64,000 nt of DNA, taken from contig JAKFDL010000020.1 in assembly GCA_036676175.1 (NCBI GenBank), forward strand, positions 1 through 64,000, given 5' to 3'. Made by a program: the position numbers and the translations under genes. Source of the DNA: Methylotenera_A sp036676175. GTDB taxonomy: Bacteria; Pseudomonadota; Gammaproteobacteria; Burkholderiales; Methylophilaceae. This document shows positions 26,451-33,563 of the stretch, piece by piece (the first letter of the stretch is position 1; every line of letters begins with the position of its first letter). Under the pieces are notes generated by a model. That model had not been told where the DNA came from. It worked only from the letters and a program-made list of their open reading frames with translations, and did not search any database.

Positions 26451-26477
26451 AAAACCTCGCTTCGGCGAGGTTTTTTA
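26451..26477 (+). terminator. Rho-independent terminator of groESL
   Basis: AAAACCTCGC pairs with GCGAGGTTTT around a TTCG tetraloop, followed by further T. It is a very stable, standard terminator. Confidence 0.96.
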
Positions 26478-26544
26478 TTGCAACTAGCTATTTGACGCAA
26501 AACAACTGCTGAATTAGGATGTTTATTTTAAGTTAGGCTTTCGC

Positions 26545-27027
26545 ATGACTAGTGCAGTTATCGGTATCGATTATGAGGCCGAACTACTCAATATTCGCCA
26601 GGACTACATTTGTGCAACTCCTAGACAACGCTTATCTATTATTCGGCAACGATTAGAAGACCATCATTTTGGTCCTAACCTCTTAGTTACTGCTGTATCA
26701 GCTGTTGAAGCTTTAGCTCGCACCCTAGCGATGAGTCAAAAAGCAAAAACGAAAGACGAGTTGAGCAAAATTTATCCGAAGTATAAAAATCGAAAACCTA
26801 AGCCACTCATTACGGAGTATTTGCTTGCTAAGGGCATCACTGAGCCAGATGCCTATTTTGGTGAAGATACGTGGCGTTTATTTGGGTACGCAATTGATTA
26901 TCGAAACTTACTTGCACATGAATGCACATACCTAGGCCTTGAAAAATTCCCGTCACTTATCGACGCATCGAATGAAGTGCTGAACTCACTTGTAAAGCTG
27001 GGTAAAATACGTGAAAAACAAACCTAA
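26545..27027 (+). CDS. HEPN-like protein of unknown function
   Basis: A 160-residue, mainly helical protein. The most telling part is YRNLLAHECTYLG, which places R120 and H125 in the Rx4-6H motif seen in HEPN-domain ribonucleases, with Asn following the Arg as usual. An earlier helix (LLVTAVSAVEALARTLAM) is consistent with the HEPN bundle. No partner nucleotidyltransferase (MNT) or other antitoxin is adjacent; the neighbours are groEL and ung. It may be a stand-alone HEPN protein or a remote relative. No ribosome binding site of note. Function unassigned. Confidence 0.65.
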   Translation: MTSAVIGIDYEAELLNIRQDYICATPRQRLSIIRQRLEDHHFGPNLLVTAVSAVEALARTLAMSQKAKTKDELSKIYPKYKNRKPKPLITEYLLAKGITEPDAYFGEDTWRLFGYAIDYRNLLAHECTYLGLEKFPSLIDASNEVLNSLVKLGKIREKQT

Positions 27028-27123
27028 TCATTCAATCAGTTGGCACCTCCTAAAGTTTGCCTATACCTTAGAAGCTAGAAGAGCTTTTTGCCTCATAATA
27101 TTCACTATTTTCAAATCTCCTCT

Positions 27124-27834
27124 ATGACACAACAAAAACCCGGTCCACTTCATCCCTCATGGCTGGCAGTCATAGGTGATGAACTCGAAAAACCTTATAT
27201 GCAAGCCCTGAGGCATTTTCTGAAAGAGGAAAAAGCAGCAGGTAAAGTTATTTTTCCACCTAGCCCATTGATTTTTAATGCGTTTAATCACACGCCTTTT
27301 GGAAAAGTCAGGGTGGTGATTATTGGCCAGGATCCTTACCACGGCCAAGATGATAAAGGGCAGCCACAGGCGCATGGCTTAAGTTTTTCTGTGCCAAAAG
27401 GCATTGCTTTGCCGCCTTCACTACAAAATATTTTTAAGGAAATTGAATCTGATTTAGGTATTAAAATGAGCCCCAGAATTAACCAAAGCGGCGACTTAAC
27501 GCCATGGGCAGATCAAGGTGTGTTGCTGTTAAATGCCACATTGACAGTAGAACAAGCTAAAGCAGGTGCACATCAGGGCAAAGGCTGGGAGGCATTTACC
27601 GACGCCGCCATCGCCGCTTTGAATAAACATCGCGAAGGTTTGGTGTTTGTATTATGGGGCAGTTACGCGCAGAAAAAAGGTGCATTTTTAGATGAAAAAA
27701 AACATTTAGTGCTTAAATGCGTGCACCCTTCTCCGCTGTCAGCACACCGTGGATTTTTTGGTAACCGTCAATTTTCGACAATTAACCAGCACTTAACCCA
27801 GCGAGGAGATAAGCCGATTGATTGGCAACTTTAA
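27124..27834 (+). CDS. ung: Uracil-DNA glycosylase, family 1
   Basis: Ung removes uracil from DNA to begin base excision repair. The water-activating motif GQDPYHGQDD, the SFSVPKGIALPPSLQNIFKE segment, the uracil-binding GVLLLNATLTV, and the HPSPLSAHRGFFG leucine-loop motif are all intact. I start at the ATG at 27124 (236 aa), which matches family length; the frame also opens at a TTG at 27088, which has no homology. It appears fully active, in contrast to the UDG-like protein at 7670-8248. Confidence 0.97.
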   Translation: MTQQKPGPLHPSWLAVIGDELEKPYMQALRHFLKEEKAAGKVIFPPSPLIFNAFNHTPFGKVRVVIIGQDPYHGQDDKGQPQAHGLSFSVPKGIALPPSLQNIFKEIESDLGIKMSPRINQSGDLTPWADQGVLLLNATLTVEQAKAGAHQGKGWEAFTDAAIAALNKHREGLVFVLWGSYAQKKGAFLDEKKHLVLKCVHPSPLSAHRGFFGNRQFSTINQHLTQRGDKPIDWQL

Positions 27835-27921
27835 CTATGGGAATTACATACGAGGCACTTGTCATCCAATTACAACTTGTTTACACTTCAGTATTAAGTC
27901 AGTTACAAATTGACAAACTGC

Positions 27922-28012
27922 AAAAAAAGCCCCGATTAAGGGGATTAAATCGGGGCAAAAGAGCCTCATCGTCTAAGGCTTCCGCTCAGGGAGGAAAGAA
28001 GCGGAAAGATAG
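27922..28012 (-). ncRNA. Candidate small RNA with anti-Shine-Dalgarno hairpin loop
   Basis: Read on the minus strand, the 315-base gap between ung and uvrD holds three hairpins in a row. First, AGCGGAA (28006-28000) pairs with TTCCGCT's partner at 27986-27980, presenting the 13-base loop TCTTTCCTCCCTG, which contains CCTCC, the anti-Shine-Dalgarno word. Second, AGCCT pairs with AGGCT (27980-27976 with 27966-27962). Third, GCCCCGATT pairs with AATCGGGGC (27956-27948 with 27937-27929), followed by seven T: a textbook terminator for a minus-strand transcript. A possible -35 (TTGCAT at 28038-28033) is upstream, with a poor -10. From memory, a Betaproteobacterial small RNA class with this layout was found to be toxic when cloned; I cannot confirm that match here. 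Confidence 0.65.
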
Positions 28013-28149
28013 TTAACAATACATTAACTATCATGCAAATTCAGACTGGTTGCTGTATCGCTTAGTTCCAGTAATTTATAGAGATTTTGTAACATTTTGT
28101 ATCTTGACGTTTAGTCAAATTTTCGCCTAAGCCATGCGATAATATCAGC

Positions 28150-30378
28150 ATGCAAAACGAATCTTCTATCCTCACTGGCCTTAACAATAAGCAACTCGAA
28201 GCCGTCACTTTGCCGCATCAATCGGCGTTAATTTTGGCTGGTGCTGGTAGCGGTAAAACGCGCGTACTCACCACCAGAATCGCTTGGCTGATTCAAACCG
28301 AGCAGGTTTCACCACTGGGTTTAATGGCGGTGACCTTTACCAATAAAGCCGCTAAAGAAATGCTCACGCGGTTGACAGCGATGTTACCGATCAACACGCG
28401 TGGCATGTGGGTGGGCACCTTCCACGGGCTTTGTAATCGCTTATTGCGCGCGCACTATCGTGAGGCTGGCCTGCCCAGCACGTTCCAGATTTTAGATACT
28501 GCTGATCAGTTATCCAGCATTAAACGCTTGATGAAATTGATGAACGTGGATGATGAGAAATTTGTGCCCAAGCAGGTGCAGGGTTATATCAATAGCTGCA
28601 AAGAGGAAGGTATCCGCGCAGATAAAGTAGAGGCTTACGACGGACACAGCCAAAAATTACGTGAGATTTACGAAGAATATGACAAGCAATGCAACCGCGA
28701 AGGTGTGGCTGATTTTGCCGAGCTATTGCTACGCTGCTACGAATTACTGCAGCGCGATGTGCGTATCCGCGAGCATTATCAATCTAGATTTCGCTACATT
28801 TTAGTAGACGAGTTTCAAGACACGAATCGCTTGCAATATTTATGGTTAAAATTGTTAGCAGGCCAAAATAACTGCTTGTTTGCAGTGGGTGACGATGACC
28901 AATCCATCTACGGTTTTCGCGGTGCGCGCGTCGGCAATATGCGCGATTTTGAAAAAGATTTTAACGTGCAAAATATCGTGAAGTTAGAAGAAAATTACCG
29001 CAGCCACAGCAATATCTTAGATGCCGCCAACGCCATCATCAGCCACAACAACAATCGTCTAGGCAAAAACTTATGGACGTCGGCAGGCGCAGGCGAGCCT
29101 ATTCGAGTATACATTGGAATTGACGGGGCACATAGAGATGCTTTAGGCAGACCACTTACAGGCGACGTTGATGAAGCAAAATTCATTGTTGACGAAGTCA
29201 AGTCACTGCACTCTGAGGGCTATGATTTAAGTGAAATAGCATTACTTTATCGTTCAAATGCGCAATCGCGCGTGCTGGAGCACGCCCTATTTTCGGCGAA
29301 CTTACCCTACAGAGTCTATGGCGGCTTGCGCTTTTTTGAACGCGCTGAGATTAAACATGCACTGGCTTATATGCGCCTGATCGCCAATGCCAACGATGAT
29401 ACGGCACTATTGCGCGTGATTAACTTCCCAACTCGCGGCATTGGCGCGCGCAGCCTTGAGCAACTGCAAGAAGGTGCACGCCAGAACGATTGTAGCTTAT
29501 GGCAGGCCGCCATCAACAAGGTAGGCAATGGCAAGGCAGGTGGTAAAGGCATTGAAGGGTTTGTACATTTAATTCGCGAGATGACAGATCAAGCCTATGG
29601 CATCACACTGGCCGAAGTGGCGGAACTTGCCACTACGTTCTCTGGCTTAAAAGCGCATTACCAGAATGAACGCGAAGGCGAAGACCGCATTGAAAACTTA
29701 GAAGAATTGGTGACTGCCGCAGTGGCGTTTACCAACCAAGCTTTTGGCAATCATAACAATGTCGATGGTGACGAACCGCAAGACCTGATGACGCAATTTT
29801 TGACGCATGCGAGTTTAGAAGCCGGTGAACACCAAGCGACGGTTGGTAACGATGCGCTGCAATTAATGACGGTGCATGCGGCTAAGGGTCTAGAATTTAA
29901 AGCGGTATTTATCAGCGGGTTAGAGGAAGGTTTGTGCCCGCATGAACAAAGCTTTTCAGAAACCGGCGGCTTAGAGGAAGAGCGGCGCTTGATGTACGTC
30001 GCGGTCACCCGCGCGCGGCAACGTTTATACCTGAGCCATGCACAAAGCCGCATGCTGCATGGTCAAGTGCGTTATGGCATCCCTTCACGCTTTTTAGATG
30101 AAATCCCTGAAGGTTTAATCAAGCTCCTTAACAGCAAACCGATGGCAAAACCTGCAAACCAGTTTAGTAATCAGTATAGTGAAAGCTATGCCAAACCTGC
30201 CTCACAAAGCACTAACTACCCATTTAAAATTGGACAGGGCGTGCGACATGCCAAGTTTGGCGAGGGTGTGGTGGTGACTTATGAAGGCAATGCCGCAAAC
30301 TTGGTGATTAAAATTAATTTTGGCCGTGAGGGCCTGAAAACACTGGCGATGGAGTATGCCAAACTAGAAAAAATATAA
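28150..30378 (+). CDS. uvrD: UvrD/Rep-type DNA helicase II
   Basis: A 742-residue superfamily 1A helicase that unwinds 3' to 5' in nucleotide-excision and mismatch repair. Walker A is LAGAGSGKTRVL (residues about 29-40), motif II LVDEFQDTNRLQ, motif III AVGDDDQSIYGFRGA, motif IV region EENYRSHSNIL, motif V VHAAKGLEFKAVFI and motif VI RRLMYVAVTRARQRLYL. The C-terminal domain (FKIGQGVRHAKFGEGVVV) is the RNA-polymerase-binding Tudor-like part typical of UvrD/PcrA and absent from Rep. Single plus-strand gene. Confidence 0.96.
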   Translation: MQNESSILTGLNNKQLEAVTLPHQSALILAGAGSGKTRVLTTRIAWLIQTEQVSPLGLMAVTFTNKAAKEMLTRLTAMLPINTRGMWVGTFHGLCNRLLRAHYREAGLPSTFQILDTADQLSSIKRLMKLMNVDDEKFVPKQVQGYINSCKEEGIRADKVEAYDGHSQKLREIYEEYDKQCNREGVADFAELLLRCYELLQRDVRIREHYQSRFRYILVDEFQDTNRLQYLWLKLLAGQNNCLFAVGDDDQSIYGFRGARVGNMRDFEKDFNVQNIVKLEENYRSHSNILDAANAIISHNNNRLGKNLWTSAGAGEPIRVYIGIDGAHRDALGRPLTGDVDEAKFIVDEVKSLHSEGYDLSEIALLYRSNAQSRVLEHALFSANLPYRVYGGLRFFERAEIKHALAYMRLIANANDDTALLRVINFPTRGIGARSLEQLQEGARQNDCSLWQAAINKVGNGKAGGKGIEGFVHLIREMTDQAYGITLAEVAELATTFSGLKAHYQNEREGEDRIENLEELVTAAVAFTNQAFGNHNNVDGDEPQDLMTQFLTHASLEAGEHQATVGNDALQLMTVHAAKGLEFKAVFISGLEEGLCPHEQSFSETGGLEEERRLMYVAVTRARQRLYLSHAQSRMLHGQVRYGIPSRFLDEIPEGLIKLLNSKPMAKPANQFSNQYSESYAKPASQSTNYPFKIGQGVRHAKFGEGVVVTYEGNAANLVIKINFGREGLKTLAMEYAKLEKI

Positions 30379-30399
30379 GCTACAAAACCATAGCGAGCA

Positions 30400-31182
30400 T
30401 TAAGCTGCCCTGAATACGTCACGATAACTGACATATTGAAATGCCAGCATCAGCGCGGTAGCCAGTAATAAACAACCAAACACGATAAACGACATCAGCA
30501 TTTGTCCCAGCATTGGCACCAATGCACTGATAATCCCTGCCACAACACCAACAGCCAACATCAAGGCCAGGATGCCTACGGTTAGGACTATCCATGCAGC
30601 GCCCAGCGCCACCATGTACTGTAATGAACCGGCAATACTCGATTTGATAGCTTTGACTAAATTGTAGTTATTAAACGCAATCAACATAGGGGCAAACCAG
30701 GTTGCCATCATCAGCGGAATCAGCAACAAAATCAGCTTTAACAGCAAGGGAAACATGGTTTTTAAGAAAGCCATCATTTGCGACTCGGTCATTTTATCTT
30801 TGTTACCAACCAGCGTTTCCAAGCCTTGTAAATCGCTGTTCAGCACAAAACTCACCAGCACCGCATAAAGCAAGCACGTGCCCCCTAGCGCCACTAATTG
30901 CAAGATTTTGGGTTGGATTTGCGTGATGATTTCATTCAGATTCTGCTGTTTTTTCATTTCTGCATTGCGGTAGAGTGAAATGGCAATCGCCAGGAATACC
31001 GGCCAAATGAGGATACTAATAAATGCAAAAAACTGTAAGCCTGGGATAGATGGCAACATCATAAACAGCCCAACGTACACTAGTGCCACAGAAAGCCATT
31101 TGCGTGGAGCGGTTTTAAATAAAGCCACACTTTCTTTAACCCAGCTAATACCCGTTTGAGTGCGTGATTGTAAAATGGCCAT
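30400..31182 (-). CDS. BPSS1780-type integral membrane protein
   Basis: A 260-residue inner-membrane protein with about six membrane segments and a soluble N-terminus (GISWVKESVALFKTAPRKW) that is typical of the BPSS1780 family. Other marks are WFAPMLIAFNNYNLVKAIKSS and a C-terminal FQYVSYRDVFR. The family is broadly found in Betaproteobacteria and has no known function. It lies nine bases downstream of thrB on the same strand and is probably in the same transcript, a common arrangement near polA in this class. Confidence 0.82.
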   Translation of the reverse strand: MAILQSRTQTGISWVKESVALFKTAPRKWLSVALVYVGLFMMLPSIPGLQFFAFISILIWPVFLAIAISLYRNAEMKKQQNLNEIITQIQPKILQLVALGGTCLLYAVLVSFVLNSDLQGLETLVGNKDKMTESQMMAFLKTMFPLLLKLILLLIPLMMATWFAPMLIAFNNYNLVKAIKSSIAGSLQYMVALGAAWIVLTVGILALMLAVGVVAGIISALVPMLGQMLMSFIVFGCLLLATALMLAFQYVSYRDVFRAA

Positions 31183-31191
31183 GCTTAATCC

Positions 31192-32139
31192 TTATTTCGA
31201 TGTTGCAATGGCAATCCATTGCTGTAATAGATGTTTAAAATGGTTAGGGTCTTTGGTATGGGTGAGTTCACCCGCTTGCTGAAAATAAAAGTCATGCAAA
31301 CGTGACAGCCAAAAACGTAGCGCAGCCAAGCGGCACATATCCACCCAAGCGGCGTGCTCCTTCTGCTCAAAAGTACGGATTTCCTGATAAGCACTTAAGA
31401 ATACCTTTATTTTTTCAGGATCTAACTCGCCAATATCTGCGCCATGATGATGTACGCACCATTCGTTCACTGCAATCGCAACGTCATACACCAGCACATC
31501 GTTGCAAGCGTAATAAAAGTCAATAAAGCCGCCTAACTGCTCGCCATCAAATAGCACATTATCGCGAAACAAATCACCATGCACCACGCCCTGCGGCAAC
31601 TGGCTAAAATCTTTAGCATGCAAATAATCCAACTCATGTTGCAGCAGCACTTGGTCATCTTTAGCCAGTTTTGGCAGCACCTTTTGGGCAGTGTTGATGC
31701 GCCAGGTTTTATCGCGCTGGTTGATGCCATTTTGCGCAAAATCTACGCCTGTTTGGTGCATATGCGCCAGCGCACGGGCCACCTGTTTTATTTGATTGAG
31801 GTTGGGAGCAAGGATATCCGTGCCATTTAAACAGCTCACCATGAGTGCGGGTTTACCTTTGAGTAAGCACAAACTTTCGCCTGCTTTATTAGCTATCGGC
31901 AACGGACAAAGCACACCTTGTAACGATAAAAAACGCATCAAATCAACAAAATAGCCTAACTCGCTGAGCTGATTTTTCTCAAAAATAGTGAGTACATATT
32001 TTTGTTGGGCAGTGATTACAAAATAATTTGTATTGGTGATACCGGCGGCAATACCACGCAGTTCTATGATTTCGCCCAAGTCAAAATCATGCAGCCATGT
32101 ACGTACTTCTTGCAGGGTTAAGGTAGTGAAAACAGACAT
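31192..32139 (-). CDS. thrB: Homoserine kinase, APH-fold type
   Basis: Phosphorylates homoserine in threonine synthesis. This is the aminoglycoside-phosphotransferase-like form (315 aa) rather than the GHMP type of E. coli. It shows GITNTNYFVITAQQKYVLTIFE (nucleotide loop), the catalytic VVHGDLFRDNVLFDG, and the metal-binding IDFYYACNDVLVYDVAIAVNEW. I start at the ATG at 32139 (MSVFTTLT); a TTG four codons upstream is also open. A stable hairpin separates it from the DUF2782 gene upstream, which may limit read-through. Confidence 0.93.
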   Translation of the reverse strand: MSVFTTLTLQEVRTWLHDFDLGEIIELRGIAAGITNTNYFVITAQQKYVLTIFEKNQLSELGYFVDLMRFLSLQGVLCPLPIANKAGESLCLLKGKPALMVSCLNGTDILAPNLNQIKQVARALAHMHQTGVDFAQNGINQRDKTWRINTAQKVLPKLAKDDQVLLQHELDYLHAKDFSQLPQGVVHGDLFRDNVLFDGEQLGGFIDFYYACNDVLVYDVAIAVNEWCVHHHGADIGELDPEKIKVFLSAYQEIRTFEQKEHAAWVDMCRLAALRFWLSRLHDFYFQQAGELTHTKDPNHFKHLLQQWIAIATSK

Positions 32140-32156
32140 GTAGTTATACAAATAAT

Positions 32157-32177
32157 CAAGAGGGCGATGCCCTCTTG
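32157..32177 (-). other. Hairpin between DUF2782 gene and thrB
   Basis: CAAGAGGGC and GCCCTCTTG form a perfect nine-base stem with a three-base GAT loop. On the minus strand it is followed by ATTATTTGT, which is T-rich but weak, so it may be a partial terminator or an RNA-processing site. Confidence 0.6.
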
Positions 32178-32181
32178 TTGT

Positions 32182-32541
32182 TTAGAATCGGAAAAGAATC
32201 CACTTAGGAATACTCATTGGCGGATTTGGCCCAATGTTCACCCAACCACCATTCTGGTCTTCTTTATGCAAGTAATAAGGCACACCGTGTTCCGGTGTCA
32301 CTTTCATCATGTACATTTCGCCATTGATGCGGTATTCCTCAATCGTTTCTGCGCCTTTTTTGCGGATGGTCACTTGCGGCTCACCTTCCAGCACCTCGCC
32401 ATCAATCACTTTTGGCGGCGGCGGCACTTCTTCTAAAGGTTCTAGATTGTCAGGTTTCTTCTTGTCAGCGGCAATTGTCAGCAAAGGCAAAGCAAGTAAT
32501 AACAGCCAAACATAACTTAAATAATTCTTAGAACTTTTCAT
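32182..32541 (-). CDS. DUF2782 family exported protein
   Basis: A 119-residue protein with a signal peptide (LLLLALPLLTIAAD), a Pro/Glu-rich linker (NLEPLEEVPPPPKVI) and a small beta domain: EVLEGEPQVTIRKKGAETIEEYRINGEMYMMKVTPEHGVPYYL. This is the DUF2782 pattern. The gene regularly sits between thrB and polA in Betaproteobacteria, as it does here apart from the LOG gene. Function unknown. Confidence 0.88.
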   Translation of the reverse strand: MKSSKNYLSYVWLLLLALPLLTIAADKKKPDNLEPLEEVPPPPKVIDGEVLEGEPQVTIRKKGAETIEEYRINGEMYMMKVTPEHGVPYYLHKEDQNGGWVNIGPNPPMSIPKWILFRF

Positions 32542-32652
32542 AAGTGGCCTTATAGTTTACGTATAAGATTATTCTAGCAAATCCAGCGTCAATAATCGTA
32601 TTCGCATACAAATAAAAAATACAATCACGACTGTAGCTCTGATTAAGCTACG

Positions 32653-33372
32653 CTATAAGAATAGCTGCGCCTTCTTCTCAGCTGGCGTTAGCTCAAAGCC
32701 CCTGGTTTCATAATAGCTAAAGATGGCCTCTACAATTGCCTCTGGCTCATCTATCAGTTGAATCAAGTCTAAATCTTTAGGAGCTGCCATGCCTTTTGCG
32801 ACCAATGTATCTTTCAGCCAAACCATCAGACCACTCCAAAACGTTTTGCCCACTAGAATAATCGGGATTTTGCGCGATTTTCCAGTTTGAATCAGCGTAA
32901 TCACTTCCATCAGTTCATCTAGAGTGCCAAAGCCACCAGGCATGACCACATATGCGCTGGCATATTTTACAAACATCACCTTGCGCATATAAAAATGTTG
33001 GAAATTCATAGTGATATCTTGGTAGCTGTTACCGCTTTGCTCATGTGGCAGTTCAATATTTAAGCCTATACTAGGTGATTTTCCTACAAAAGCACCTTTA
33101 TTCGCGGCCTCCATAATGCCAGGACCGCCTCCAGATATAACGCTAAAACCCGCATCTGAAAGCAGGCAGGCGATTTTTTCAGTCAGCAAATAATCAGCGT
33201 GACTGACCGAGGTGCGGGCACTGCCAAAGATGGATACGGCAGGCGTAATTTCCTTTAACTTCTCGGTGGCACTCACAAATTCTGCCATAATCTCAAATGC
33301 ATGCCATGCCTCATGGCTTTCCGAGCTATTGAGCATTTCTGGGGTGATTAATTTTGGTAGTTTTTTTGTCAT
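32653..33372 (-). CDS. LOG family protein (TIGR00730), putative nucleotide phosphoribohydrolase
   Basis: A 239-residue Rossmann-fold protein. The two diagnostic motifs are present: SGGGPGIMEAANKGAF and MPGGFGTLDELMEVITLIQTGK, the PGGxGTxxE motif that in LOG enzymes hydrolyses N6-substituted AMP or other nucleoside monophosphates. In bacteria the substrate is usually not known. Divergent from polA; about 190 bases of AT-rich sequence, probably holding both promoters, lies between them. Confidence 0.92.
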   Translation of the reverse strand: MTKKLPKLITPEMLNSSESHEAWHAFEIMAEFVSATEKLKEITPAVSIFGSARTSVSHADYLLTEKIACLLSDAGFSVISGGGPGIMEAANKGAFVGKSPSIGLNIELPHEQSGNSYQDITMNFQHFYMRKVMFVKYASAYVVMPGGFGTLDELMEVITLIQTGKSRKIPIILVGKTFWSGLMVWLKDTLVAKGMAAPKDLDLIQLIDEPEAIVEAIFSYYETRGFELTPAEKKAQLFL

Positions 33373-33563
33373 TTTTTATTTCCTTTGCTGCAAGAATTTT
33401 TGCACTACATTAATTCTATCATTGCGCCGAAAATTCAATGTTTTAACGGAAGCTAGGTACAAAATAATTTTATGAGCACAGCATATGTTTTATTATGTAA
33501 GCGAAATAAAAACCTTGTCTTAAATAGCGCAACTACGCATCCCGACAAACATTGGATTATTAA

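Noticed and set aside
27038..27058. TGGCACC...TTTGCC as a sigma54 promoter before ung
   Set aside because: The distance between the GG and GC elements is too long for sigma54.
27822..28016. 64-residue plus-strand ORF after ung
   Set aside because: Its second half is the reverse of the hairpins of the candidate small RNA, the start overlaps ung, and the peptide is low-complexity and basic.
28093..28144. TTGACG and GATAAT as a promoter of uvrD
   Set aside because: The spacing between the two words is far longer than 16-18 bases, so they do not form one promoter.
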